Assembly (NCBI GenBank): GCA_002099365.1
Contig: MSED01000003.1
Span: 1,860,001-1,924,000 of the forward strand
Direction: 5' to 3'
Origin: Phialophora verrucosa
Taxonomy: Eukaryota; Ascomycota; Eurotiomycetes; Chaetothyriales; Herpotrichiellaceae
DNA: 64,000 bases
The position numbers and the translations under genes are program-made. The notes under the pieces are model-generated. The model ran no database searches. It saw nothing but the letters and a program-made list of their open reading frames with translations, and was not told the origin of the DNA. The first letter of the stretch is position 1; every line of letters starts with the position of its first letter. Shown here piece after piece: positions 45,600-57,196 of the stretch.

Positions 45600-46492
45600 G
45601 CCCCGAATCAGATTGATAAAAACCTTCCCCCCGGACAAACCCTAACAGAGCTGTTGATGTGCTGGAGATGAGGGATGGCGGTGGTGATGTGCAAGAAAAC
45701 AGCAGGACTCAGTTTACCTTTCGGGCTTTTCGTGCGACGGGTGGCTAGACTGCTTTTTTCTTGCATTGCGGCGGCGAAAACCAATACGGGGGTGTCCTCT
45801 TGTCTCGTCGACCTCTTTCGTGGCTCTCGAGCGGTGGGTGTGTGTGTGTGCGCGGGTGGCAACTCTCGTTAGACCGACCGACTGACTGCACAGATTTAGT
45901 CTTTTTTGTGATTATGCCCAACTCTAGTCACTCGTTTGATATGCAGATAGTGTTGAAGTTAAAGTCGGTAGCAATGCGCATGATGTGTTGTTTCCGACAG
46001 TTTGCTTTCCTTCCATGACAATCCACATCTACCTGCTTTCCTTTTCCTTCAGCAACCCTGTCTTCCCAGGCCTGCGACAATGGCATGTTACATTGAATTG
46101 AAGCCGTCCGACGCTGTAATACAGTACAGAGTAGACGACGGCGCCGCTGCCTCAGGTGTGGTGGTGGTCTATGTAGGGGGTATACGGGGAGGTGCTCGTG
46201 TCCCCCACATCGCCGCCAACTCCTCTGTGATTCCTTCTCCTCTCCTTCTCCCTCTCCTTCTTGCCAGCTCGTTTCTGAGAGCAGTGAACATGCACCTATG
46301 GACTGAGACTTTTCAATCTGAAGTCTCACACGTTCCCAACCATAACCACCGTCGAAGCAAGAGATGATGTTGGATACAGCTCCCAAGTCTGCTCTCCGGG
46401 ACAAAACGCTGCAGGTGCTGCTCTAGAATAAAAAGACAACTCCGTAGTATACGGTAGTAAGTACAGTGGGGGCTCTGTCTTGTCTCCATTCC
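45600..46492. other. Intergenic, convergent 3' ends
   Basis: Downstream of INO1 and of the Dcg1-like gene. A gtgtgtgtgtg tract lies near 45838. A cttctcctctccttctccc pyrimidine run lies near 46233-46260. No gene. Confidence 0.6.
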
Positions 46493-47446
46493 TCAGAACC
46501 GCCCCCTAGCAAGACCATACAACAGGCCCACCCCGGCCTTGACGCCATCGACAATGTAGACGTCGTTGCCCCTCGCAGGGCCCAGCTCTTCCACACACGC
46601 CGTCCTCACCGCGTCGTCCAGCCCGACCATCCCCGCACAGCCCAGACAAATGGCCTGGACTCTGGAGACCGAGACCTCATCCCCTGTGCTGCTGCTGCTG
46701 CCGCCGCCGCCCTTCCCACGCCGTGTGAGGAGCCGCTTCGTCGCGTCCATCATCTTGGCCCGCACCTCGGCCGGGTCGAGATCGTGCAACTCGCTTGCGT
46801 TCAGGCCCGTGGTCTCGCAGCCGACGAAGCGCGACCGGGACGGCGGGACGGCCGTGGAGGGATCGACGCCGACGAACTCCTCCACCGCCGTTTGCAGCGC
46901 GGTCTCCCAGATCTTGCCCGTCGAGACGATCCCGAACGCGGGCGGTGTCTCGGCGTCACCGCCCGCGTCCCTCGGATCAATCAGGGCCAGACACGCAAGC
47001 ACACTGGCTTCGAAGATGCCCGTGACGTATTTCCTCGGCCGGGGTCCTCCAGCTCCAGCTCCAGCTCCAGCTCCAGCTCCAGCTCCACCGTGGCTGTGGC
47101 TGTGCTCGCCTCCCCGTCTCAACTTGGCGCACTCCCTCTTCAACAGCGAGACCAGCGGGTGTTGGCTATAGCACGCCACGAGGAAACAGTCGTAATGCTC
47201 CAGCAGGGGGATGAGATGCGGGAGACAGATCTTCGCGGACTCGGCGGCGTCGGCGGGCGAGTTGATGCTCGGAATGCCCGGCGCGGGCGACGTGAAGAAC
47301 GTGTATTGCGCGGAGGGGAGGGCTAGGGAGTCGACCACCGGTCGGAGCGCGTCCGTCATGTGCTGGGAGGTGTTGGGGTTGATGACGAGGATGCGCAGCA
47401 GTGGTGGTGGCGTGGATGTGCTGGGCCCGGGTTTGAGGGTCGTCAT
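46493..47446 (-). CDS. Dcg1/hydantoin racemase-like protein (Asp/Glu racemase superfamily)
   Basis: 317 residues, single exon from ATG 47446 (MTTLKPGPSTST). The fold belongs to the Asp/Glu/hydantoin racemase superfamily; yeast Dcg1 is linked to allantoin and nitrogen catabolism, but the exact reaction is unknown. Seen: RILVINPNTSQHMTDAL at the N terminus, a first catalytic-type Cys in FLVACYSQHPLV, FGIVSTGKIWE, and a second Cys in AICLGCAGMVGL, ending VDGVKAGVGLLYGL. Both Cys are present. Oddity: a low-complexity Gly/Ala/His insertion (HSHSHGG then alternating Ala-Gly) encoded by a hexamer repeat near 47049-47086, and another Gly/Ser insertion. An in-frame extension to 47587 lacks a convincing start. 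Confidence 0.85.
   Translation of the reverse strand: MTTLKPGPSTSTPPPLLRILVINPNTSQHMTDALRPVVDSLALPSAQYTFFTSPAPGIPSINSPADAAESAKICLPHLIPLLEHYDCFLVACYSQHPLVSLLKRECAKLRRGGEHSHSHGGAGAGAGAGAGAGGPRPRKYVTGIFEASVLACLALIDPRDAGGDAETPPAFGIVSTGKIWETALQTAVEEFVGVDPSTAVPPSRSRFVGCETTGLNASELHDLDPAEVRAKMMDATKRLLTRRGKGGGGSSSSTGDEVSVSRVQAICLGCAGMVGLDDAVRTACVEELGPARGNDVYIVDGVKAGVGLLYGLARGRF
47049..47086. repeat. CCAGCT hexamer microsatellite inside coding sequence
   Basis: About six copies of CCAGCT; on the minus strand this encodes the alternating Ala-Gly run of the Dcg1-like protein. Copy-number change would stay in frame. Confidence 0.9.
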
Positions 47447-47905
47447 CGTGGCGTCGGGCGAGAGTGATATGTGCCAGCTCGTGTTATTAGTAGGGGAAAT
47501 GCAAAACGATGTGATTAGTGTGCTGTATGAACAGTCAAGGACAGTGCAATGTGCCTGCGTCGTCTGCGAAGGACCTTTTGTTGACATACTCTGTATGGAT
47601 TGTGAGGGGCACTGAGGGGCCAGCCTTGCTGGTGCGGGGTCAGTATGTACATAAGCAAGGCTTCCAGGGGATCACGGGCTTGGTCCCCTTCCAACTGGTC
47701 ACGGTTAGGCACTCCTCGTCTCGGCGTCGTCGTGCCTACTGTGTTCGATATGCTCGGTGCAGAAACTCAATTGGCACTTCGGTTCGCGCCGATCTGATTT
47801 ATTGTCCAAGCCAGACTTGAATAAAACACCGAGCAGAGAATTGGCCGTTTCCAAAGCTGTCTTCATCCAACACATTGGCTCAAATTACGCATCACTCCAC
47901 TGATA
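47447..47905. other. Intergenic
   Basis: Promoter of the Dcg1-like gene and 3' flank of the MFS gene; nothing else recognised. Confidence 0.6.
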
Positions 47906-49590
47906 TCAAATGCCGTCGGGACCCAGCGAGGTATGCTTCTGCCGACACACGGTGCCCCAACGGTAGTCAGCGATGAAGAGGGCCAGTGCGATCCCACACA
48001 GGCCACCCATGAACGTGAACGTCCAGCCGATACCTACGGCGTCGACCAAGTCTGGCAGGAATGACACCGCGATTGCTGCCAGCGCGCACCGGACAATGTT
48101 GCTGGAAGCCTGAGCAGCTGCGGGTGAGCGGTGGTTCTTATCCACCAGGAGAGTGTTGTAGATCTGTTATTATTAGCCACGGATTTGTCGTCAATTTCGC
48201 GAGCAGCTCGATGTCTGGCTACTTACGCTGAAATCCAGTTGCATGGACAGCCCTGCCACGAATTGCAGACAAAGTGGAATGGCGATGTGCTTTTGCCGCG
48301 TCAGCAACGAGTGCGCAACTTACAACACCGGCCACGGACCTTTTCATAGTGCAAGACCCAGCCAAAGGCCACGACGGAGCAGATCGTCGCCGCCATGGGC
48401 TTCCACATGACCCTCAGGCGTGCTTTCTCGATGGGGAAGTTGTCCAGGTCGTCGCCCACGGCTTTGTCTGTGGAAAGGCCCCTCTCGGCGCGGCCATCTC
48501 GGTATGCAGTGTTCAGCAGCCGGCCCGAGAAAAATGTCGACACTGTCCCGCCGAGACCGAACGGCAGGTATATGAGACCTGCTTCCCACTGGTTCAGTCT
48601 GTAGATCTGGATGAACAGGGTGGACAGCGACGTATTGATGCACGTGTAGACCACGTACAGCAACCCGCAAGCAACGATGATGACGGTATTGTCTCGGCGG
48701 ACAAGGATCTTGAGAGACGCCAGCGGGTTTGGGAAGCGCCACTTGCGAGGCCCAACGCTGTCAGAGTCTTCCCAGTGACGCATCAATGTAGGCACTGGCA
48801 GCTGGAGATGTTTTGGAGGTCTGATCGATCCGTTCCCGACCATATTACGGGCCGTCTCGGGCAGGAAAAGCACCATGACCAGCAAGCACGACCCCGAGGC
48901 AATCGCGAGAAACTAGAAGATCCAGGCCCAGCCAGCGGCATAGGTCAAGACTCCGCCGAATATGGGCCCTATGCTAGGCGCGCATGTGATCCTTGTGATG
49001 TGTAAGTTAGCCTCAGTGCCGGTCTTTCTGTGGCTTCGCTCTGCTCTGCTCTACAACGTACGCGAACGACACCGCACTCACAAAGGACCCCCTCTCCGCG
49101 GGAGACGCCACATCGGTGAGCACCCCGTAGGCGATCTAGAACGTTCCTAAGAAACGTCAGCAAGGGAAGCCTTGCCACTCGAATGGGAGTCCGTGCCAGA
49201 TATTGCGGTTGCCTGCAGAACTCGCAGCCCGAGGAGTGCAGAATAGTCCCTGGACAGAGCGATGGCGATGTTAGCAGCGAGATATAGACTCAGCGCTATC
49301 AAGTAGACAGGCCTTCGGCCCAAGACGTCAGCCGTATCCCCCACCAAGGTCGGTGCTATTGTCGCGACGGCCAGGTAGGACGTCACTGTCAGATTAATCT
49401 TGTCAATGGAGACATCCAACGCCTGAGAGATCGAGTGCAGAGCAGGATAGTAGATGAAGCTGCTCAGGGTCGAGAACCAGGCAGCATACGACACCATGGC
49501 GACGATGCACCACTTTTCCGCTGTTGTAAACGCCGAATATCGCTCGACCGCTTCGACGTCCTGGCGATCGCCCTGCTTTTCCGACGCCAT
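47906..49590 (-). pseudogene. MFS drug:H+ antiporter (DHA1/Qdr-like), interrupted by two stop codons
   Basis: Exons inferred on the minus strand: 49590-49197, 49146-49062, 48991-48340, 48289-48227 and 48163-47906, which would encode about 483 residues, the normal size for a 12-helix DHA1 exporter. Seen: AWFSTLSSFIYYPAL, TADVLGRRPVYLIALSLY (motif A), LRVLQATAISG, IAYGVLTDVASPAERGSF, APSIGPIFGGVLTYAAGW, VMVLFLPETARNMVGNG, IYNTLLVDKNHRSPAA. Defects: TAG at 49138-49136 just before IAYGV, and TAG at 48915-48913 in W-I-F-stop-F-L-A-I where homologues have Trp. Intron 1 would need a GC donor (GCACGG at 49196), and intron 4 uses GTCCGT. Everything else is well preserved, so inactivation looks recent, or the base calls need checking. 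Confidence 0.8.
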
Positions 49591-50201
49591 GATTCAGCCG
49601 TCGGGTGCGATGTGTCTGCATAGCAAACTCAGGCTTTTCGCACGTTCGCGCCGTGGCGGCTGCTCAAAGTCTAATCGCTGGAAGATGGGACAAGCCAGCT
49701 ACGTGTGGCGCTTCGGTAATGGAACGATGACATTCCAGGCCCCAGTGTCGTGCGGAGCAGTGATTCTCGCTTAGCTATCGTGATGTAGTAGTTGATTGAA
49801 TCGGGCAGATGCCCGTACTATGAATACGTATTTTGCACCAAAAATAGAAGGTACGTTTCATGCCGGTGTCGATATGCGTTGCCACTCAGATGGCGTGCTG
49901 TTATCTGGCATTTCGGCCTCGAGCTGGTCCCTGGTCTTGCTACTTACATATTACTTTGGTCCATCCCCTTACTGAGCTAGAGCTGCGGACAAAAAGTCTC
50001 AGCAGCTATTCGGGTAATTATACTCAATGCACAGATACAGACCTGGTCCACAGCTCGCTATGTACCTGATAAAGTATCACCAAAACGCCAATGTGACATG
50101 GGCTGTTCCGCCCAATACCATGACTAAGTTCGATGTCCCGATTGATTGTACACCTAGAGTCGATACATGCGAAAGATGATATATGTACAAATGTCGTCCC
50201 G
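49591..50201. other. Intergenic
   Basis: Promoter of the MFS gene and 3' flank of the NLR gene. No gene. Confidence 0.6.
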
Positions 50202-53200
50202 TCAAGCCAGTTCCGCGCATCGGACAACTGCGACCTCTCCGTTCTTTGGGCACATGAACGATCGCTCTGCAACCCAGATACTTGACAGCAGCATGGAGTC
50301 TTTGTTGATCCAGTCTCCAGGCAACGAAAAAAGCCGCCGGATGCTTTTGAGTGCGGGACTCTCGGCAAAGTGGCCACCCTGAGCATTCATCAAGGGGATC
50401 TTGGCGGTTGTTGTTCGCTCTTCCCGGTGTACAGCGCCTCCTGGTGGGACAGGCGGGACTGTGCCCATTTGTTCAGCCGAAATCCGTGCCGTACAGACGG
50501 AGAATGACTTGGAGAGGAACACGAGGCGATTTTGAGGGAGAAAGGAGAGACACATGCCGATCTCTGACGCGAGGTCATGAGGTAGAGTGATCGGAGCGAT
50601 GCTCAACACGTCCTGCCCGGCGTTCGTAGCTGCTGTGCTGGCCGTGGACGCCGACAGCGAGGAAGTCTCGAAGTAAAGCAGACACTTGTCACGGGACTTC
50701 CACGTTCGGCCAGATATCTGGACCAGCACATATTTCTTGTCGGGTGTACCGAGAACTCGATCGACCGCCGGCTGAGACCGGAGACCATCCTGAGTCTCCA
50801 AGGCGGTTGGCTCCCAGACACATTCGAACCGATAATTTCGGCAGTGCCCCAAGGACCAGTCTAGCACACATATCGTGCCTGGCCCGAATCCAATGAGTAG
50901 ATTCGTGGCTTGTGGATGTGTGATCCATCTGTACTCCGTAGCGACCAGGTCCAGTGACTGGGTGACTGAGAAAGTGGCCAGAGATATGACATGTACTCTG
51001 GAGGAGGAGTGGACGCAAAGCTGACCCGAGTCGGGATGGAAAAGCAGTTGCAAAATTGGGCCTGTTGTCACTGCTCTCATCGAGATTTCGCCCTTGATCT
51101 GGTGCGATGCTTGCTCCGCACCTTCAGATTGGGAAGTGATAGCCATAATCATGACCTTTTTACCAGAGTCGGAGAAGCAGAGGTATCGACCATCGAGACT
51201 CCAGCACATGTTCTCGACGCTGAGGAAGCCTTTCGACTTGTAGAGGTCCAACGGGTTTTGCTGGCGCCCGTCGTAAAGTCGCACATTCCCATTTTCTGTC
51301 CCACAGCAGTATAACAAGCCGTTCGGCGAGTGAGCTAGGACAGTCACTGCGTCGATCCTCCTCGAAGGATTCAACGAAGTAGTTAAACTTGGCGCAACGC
51401 TCCCTCTCTCGCTCCCGACGTCCTGGTCTTTACCCCGTTGATCAGCGTACTTTATCAGCGCGTCAGGCTCCCAGGCATTCGCGTAATGACCACGCAGATC
51501 GTACAAGCGACGCATATCAGGGCTAAATGTTAAACTCAACACATTGTCCTCGGAAGTTAGTTGATACAGAAGGCCAAGATCTAATGTCGTGTACACTTTC
51601 ACAGCCCCACGAACGTCGCCAGTAGCAAAAAGATTGCCGTCTCGGCTCATAGACAGCCTGGATGCGTTTGTGGCGAGTTCCTCAACTTCACCTTCATAAG
51701 GTCTCCATTTGAAAATGACGCCCTCGATATAGAGGCCGAGCAATTCTGGAGTGTGGGGATGCCAGACAGCTTGAATCACCTGGCCTGCAGTCACTTCTTC
51801 ACGCTTTCGCCAGCAGTGGCTTATGGGACTGGGGCCATCAATCTCCCAGGCTGACATTGGGTGGCCCCGATACGCGACTGCAACTAGCGTGCCGTCTTTA
51901 TTGAATGCCATGTAACTCGAGGAATTGAGAAAGTGTCCCTCCAGCTCCGGCTCTTCCAATTCTGCAACGACTTGCCAAGCCGGTGTTGTTTCGTCACTCG
52001 TCTATCGTCTGTGCCCACAAGAAGTCTGGTATTGTCGTTCGTCCAGAGCATCGAAAGAGGTCGGGGTCGGCTCTCGATGTTGTGGACAGCTAGCCTGCAT
52101 TTACCTGTTGGGATATCCCAGACTTTCGTTGTCCTGTAGCCATAAGTCGAAAGCAAAGTGCCGTTACTGTTCAGTTCCATCCTGAAGAGACGTTCTCCGT
52201 GTCGGATAGGACTTGAAGGCGCCTCCTCAAACGTCACAGAATCATATATGAATACTATCCCCGAAGACACAAGGATCGCGATTTGACCGCCAGCGGCAGC
52301 AATTGACGAAGCATATATACCACCGCCTAGAGAGATGCGAGCCAGCGAGTCATCCCAAAATTCAATAGAGAGCCCCGATATGGAGATATGCCTAGCCTCC
52401 GTCTTTCCGAAGAGCTGGTAGATGGAGGAGTTTCGAGGACAGAAGGGTGGGATGGCCTTGTAAATGGAGGTGGGATCCCGTCTTAAGCTGGCGCCGAACT
52501 TGCCCACTATTTTGAGGAAGTCGATCGCCCAATTTCGCAGAAGCTCATCCTTGATGAATTGATGACCTTGCTGGTCCATGGAGGAAATGGTTTCTCTGCG
52601 GCGGCCAAAATACTTGTAAAGATGCTGGGATGCCTGAACAAGAATGCGCAGCTTTCCACTGTGAGCAAGGAAATAAATCCAGGTCAGAACCCAATTGCCA
52701 GTCAGGAATTTGTTGAGAAGGCCGACTGTATCCTCATCGCCAACCGGTGATGAAGCTAGATGTGAAGACCATGACGAGGCCGCGTAGTCGAGGAAATCCG
52801 GTGTCTGATTTCCCTGGATCCTAGCTCGAAGTCCTGAAGACGTGAGAGCTCGCATGCAGCTTGCGAATAGTTGCTTGTGAGCAATGTCACGCTCGACCTT
52901 GAAAGGTCGATCCCCGCGCCCGAGCAGATATTCACGAGCAGTCTGGTGAATCATGGCAACGTTACCACCATTGTCGATCACCACGAAGCCTCCGCATAAA
53001 TCCACGACGGATCTTTGGAAATTCAGCATTCTAGATGCGTCCTCGCCCATCGCCTGTGACAATTCCGCCAGCGACAATATACGTAATGAACAGGTGACGG
53101 TCTGAAGAACTGTTGTTGTGAAGGCAAGATCTTTCGCTGATGAGATGCTCGCTATGCCCGAGCCCATGCGATCATAGAGCGCTTCCATGCCTTCTGGTAG

Positions 53201-55403
53201 TTCCAAGAGCGCCAATTCCACGTCGGCTTCACTGTGACAGGAGTTGAGTCGGTCAACTGCGAGCCGGATCCACTAGCCACTTAGCGTTGGTAAGTACCGG
53301 ATCGCATGGGGACTTACAAGAAAATTATTCTGTGCTCCTCCTAACAGTCGCTGTATGACTGTCTCCTGGTATTCCGGACTGCCAGACATGCTGAGTTCTT
53401 GCCGAACATATGCGTATAAATCGTCGACACGGCCATCGATGCTGATAGAAGTGGCGTGGAGTCTTGTGGGAATTTTCTGAAAAGCGGTGGAGATTCCGGA
53501 CGTCTTTCGACCTACCAGCAAGACCCGAATTGATATACCCGTAAAGGGGATGTCGGAGAGTTGTTTGATGATTGTGCGAGGGTCAGCTGCCTCGTCGAGG
53601 CCATCTATGACCCAATACAGCGGTTCTGCTCGCTTCATGCTAAAGAGGATTCCCCTGAATAGTCGTTCCCAGATAGTCCTTGGGTCGGCTGTTTCGAAAT
53701 CAATACCCTCATCAGCCAGCTCGAGCACCTTTGCTAAAAAGACTGAATCACTGCGTGCTAGTTGGTACGCGATCGAGCGCAGTATGAAACTCAGAGATCG
53801 CTTCCTCTGGTCGCCAAACCTGAGGAAGAAATACAAGCAACAGGCACCTTGCTCCACCAGGCTGTTGATGACGAAAGAAGAGAGCACTGATTTTCCGGTT
53901 GCAGGACCGCCGCTGAGCCAGAGAATCTGAGGAGCCTGATCCAGCGTGCTCGTCCAATTCAGGTAAGCCTTTTCTTGCAAAATCCATTTGCATGTACCTT
54001 GGTTCCATTGGTCCCGGAAGAAAATGTAGTCGATATCGGGGAGATCTATTATAGCCAGCAGAGACTTTAGATCTTGAGATCTCCTTCGACTCATAGTTGG
54101 CTGCTTCTCTGCCGATGTCTTGACGGTAAGTTTGCCGATGAGCGACTTGAGAGCATTTCTCACAATGATGTAATTAGGGTCTGCAGGACTATCGTATTTG
54201 CATACGTTGTGGTGATCGGCATGCAAAGCCTTCGATACCTCCCCCGGATATCCGAGGATAGAAGAGTCCTTTTCGAGTATCATCTAAGAAATGTCAACAC
54301 AAGGGGGAAAGCCTTGGTGGCACAGGCATACCACTGAAGGTTTTTTCAGGAGAAGCGATGTAGGTTGTGTTTCGTAGAAAGAGACGATGTCGAGTTTCGG
54401 CGCAACGTGGCGGAACTGTTCATTAAGTTTTTGCAAGCTAAAGGAGTTCTTCGCAAGTTCAGAGATATACTGTTTTGAGTTCGTGATGAGAGAAGACTGC
54501 AGTATCCAATTTAGCATTTCTGCAAGGTTTGCTCCACGGTGAGGTGTGGCCAGGAACGCAATGGCAGATATCGCTTTGACTATCGACTCGTACAGGGGGT
54601 CATTTTGACCTTGCATATATGCCTGTACAAGATTGTGAGAGTCGCACAACCATCCGAACATCGATCTTACCTCTTTAATCACGAGCCCGCCCATACTGTG
54701 GACCACGAAGACAAGAGGAACCTTCTCCCTTAGCGAGGTCTTCTGAAACGATCCATTGACGCGTTACTCACATTGCCTATATTTAGATTCTCGTTCTCCT
54801 CGTCCGTGGCATATTTCAGATCGAAGAGCAGATCTTTCGCGAAGTCCAATATCGATATACCGGGGCTCCCGGCCCTACGGAAATTGGCATCATACCCGAA
54901 GGTAAGTATTCTTGCATGACAGGCGTCCGGTTCGAGAGGTAGGAACTCCATCGGCCAGAATAAGGTGGGGTCTCTGAACTTCGACCAAGTCCATCTGCTT
55001 GTGCCCCCCAGGCCGTGGACGAAGACAATGTCAACCTTGTGGCCATTTTTGGGACTGTAGACCACATTCAGACCCAAGGGCCCGGGATCAGCACTGCTGG
55101 GGCGATGTGAGGAGTCGCTGTTCCTTCGAAGCTCTTCACTGTCACCGCCGGGCCTGAGGGTCTTTGAAATATCGTCGGACACGAGAGGAGAGGATTTCGC
55201 GCGTGTAGTGAAGATATTGTGATCGGCCGCTGGTGGGCTTGGAGAGGTATTTTGACTTTGCGGGACGGTCCGGTGGAACCTTGGCTCACGGCTGTCGTTC
55301 GCATCACCAGATCGTCTTCTGGCCCTGAGCAGACGCTGCAACTATCGAGTAGACACCATATCTCAGTATGATTCTTCGCAGGCTACGGCCATCGACTCAC
55401 CAT
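50202..55403 (-). CDS. NLR/STAND protein: alpha/beta-hydrolase + NACHT + WD40-like, with a frame break
   Basis: Fungal nucleotide-binding receptor of the type tied to heterokaryon incompatibility and non-self response; cytosolic. Exons on the minus strand: 55403-55401 (ATG only), 55341-54772, 54742-54671, 54622-54332, 54283-53318 and 53272-50202, about 1657 residues. N terminus: SERAC1/SesB-like hydrolase with VDIVFVHGLGGTSRWTW, the nucleophile elbow VVHSMGGLVIKE, and AFLATPHRGANLAE. NACHT near residue 437: GGPATGKS (Walker A), YWVIDGLDEAAD (Walker B), then winged-helix-like MEALYDRM and MIHQTAREYLLG. The C-terminal ~800 residues show WD-like repeats (KVWDIPTGKC, VRLYDGRQQ, MAFNKDGTLVAVAYRG). 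The last exon changes frame once, between about 52004 and 51985, as if one base were missing. It may be a pseudogene, an allele with a real lesion, or a sequence error. Confidence 0.8.
54743..54771 (-). other. 29-nt intron in the NLR gene
   Basis: Donor GTGAGT and acceptor TTTCAG, 29 nt apart (32 nt with the alternative acceptor GAAG). Removal is required: read through, the frame stops 15 codons in. The flanking exons give IGN-KTSLREKVPLVFVVHSMGG, matching the hydrolase fold. Confidence 0.65.
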
Positions 55404-55951
55404 GATGCCTGGTAGCCAGCTGAGCTCCAGAAGTGGACCTGAATTGCTTCCTAGCTAGAGCATCGAAACTATAAGGGAGCGTGCATAGTGCACGTTCTCA
55501 CGAACGTTCAGGAGGTCAAACAGAACAACAAAGTCCCAAGAGCAATCACAAGGACCTTTGGGAGACTGCGATATCAGACTCATTTCTATCTGGTCGCACA
55601 CCCCAGCTACCCACTCTTCAGACCCTTGCAGGGAATGAAGGGATTGCGCCCCGAAGCGCCTGGGGCGGCTGACCTGAAACGACCTGCAAAACCACGCCAA
55701 TCACGCCCCTTTGCAAGCAAGCTACAAATACTTGACCAGTCAGGGACCGACCATCGCGGCTCCTGATACTGACCAGGTGGTATGGACCAGAGCATCCTTT
55801 TGTCTACCCACGTACCCGAAATATTCTAAGTGCAGATCCCAGGAGTACTTTAGTTGCATGGAGTACGCACTTCGCTGCGAGCATTTGTTCTCAGAACCCT
55901 TATCTTGGAGACCTCCTCATCCTTATTTTTCTGTCGCCAATGCAGCCGAGA
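55404..55951. other. Bidirectional promoter NLR / fructosamine kinase-like
   Basis: About 540 bases between divergent starts. An in-frame ATG at 55940 for the kinase lies in its last bases. No specific element recognised. Confidence 0.55.
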
Positions 55952-57196
55952 ATGCCAAACCACGATGGTTGGCAGCCCGGCGTTGCCGGCAATTTTGCTC
56001 TTCACAGAGCAGTCGTTGCTGGTAAGCGTCCGCAGAACCGTATTGACTTTGGGTAACTGAACATTACAGTCATGCCCCAAGGGACAACCGTCATCTCAGC
56101 CGAGAGTTGCGGCATCTCAGCTTGGACCAGGACCGCCAAAGTGTCGGCCATTTTGCCAAGTGGGCGCCTGAAGACATACTTTCTGAAGGTAAGCGAACGC
56201 TAGTCGAGTGGGCGATGTGTACCTGGACAAAAGTTGATTGTGGACATCTTGTAGTGTGCAACAGGCAAAGGTGCACGAGCGTTGGCCGAGGGCGAGTTCC
56301 ATTCAGCTACAGCCATCAATGCCGCGGTGTCAGATCTGGTCCCCAAACCCGTCGGCTGGGGAGACTATCATGTCGATAAATTACATGTGTTCTTCTTCCT
56401 GGGCGACTTCCATGATATGGACCTCTCAATGGAACCAGATCCGGTCGAGTTCGCCTCCAAGATAGCCGAGATGCATCGAAATGGGAAATCACCCAACGGA
56501 ATGTTCGGATTTCAGGTTCCCACAGTCATTGGAGTCATGGAACGGACCGTCGTCTGGGAACGGAGCTGGGCCAGATCCTTTACTCATCAGCTCAAAGACG
56601 TCATCAGATATGACAATGAGACGAACGGTCCGTGGCCAGAATTTGATGCCGCCTGCGAGCAACTCATCGCTGTTGTCATACCAAGACTTCTGGGCGTTCT
56701 GCAATCCGACGGCCGCCAGATAACCCCCGCACTGGTGCACGGCGACCTGTGGGAACAGAATGTCGGTACAGACATGGAGACTGGTCAAATTGTTGTTTTC
56801 GACCCGGGATGTACGTATGCCCACAACGAAATGGAGTTCGGGACCTGGAGGTGCTCTTGGGCCTTCCACTTCAAGTCTCCAGTGTACATGCAGGCTTACC
56901 AACGCCACATCGAACCGTCGGAGCCAGTTGAGGAATGGGACGATCGTAATCGGCTCTACAGCATACACCCATACCTGACTGACTCAGCAGGACACCCAGG
57001 AAGCCCGTCGCGGCAGACGTGAGTCTCCGTCCCAGATCTGATAAGGAATGCTGACCATGTGTCCAGAGCATATAACGATATGCTGTACCTCTGCGAGAAA
57101 TACGGGCCGTCGGATACTCTCGGGAGATATGATCCAGAGAAGGACCTTGCAGTCACAGGCGCGCACATTCCATTCGTCATCAACCAGTTACAATGA
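55952..57196 (+). CDS. Fructosamine-3-kinase-like protein
   Basis: Phosphorylates sugar-derived amine adducts (ketosamines) so that they fall apart, repairing glycated proteins or salvaging Amadori compounds; cytosolic. Exons 55952-56021, 56070-56188, 56255-57018 and 57067-57196 give 360 residues. Seen: SWARSFTHQL-type helix, the catalytic loop LVHGDLWEQNVG (HGDLWxxN), the metal-binding VVFDPGCTYAHNEMEFG, and C-terminal HIPFVINQLQ. A nucleotide-binding Lys is likely in TYFLKCATGKG, split by an intron. An in-frame ATG at 55940 would add MQPR. The family is secure; the fungal substrate is not known. It is divergent from the NLR. Confidence 0.88.

Noticed and set aside
46466..47326. 286-codon plus-strand open frame opposite the Dcg1-like gene
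   Set aside because: Arg/Ala/Ser-rich composition typical of an antisense shadow in GC-rich sequence; the minus strand carries the conserved motifs.
48301..48885. A shorter functional MFS protein starting at MLVMVLFLPET
   Set aside because: It would lack the first five or six helices and motif A; the upstream exons are clearly homologous to the rest of the transporter.
52002..52140. An intron (donor GTAAAT, acceptor CGATAG) to explain the NLR frame change
   Set aside because: The join would run directly into a stop and would remove sequence that reads as a WD-type repeat.
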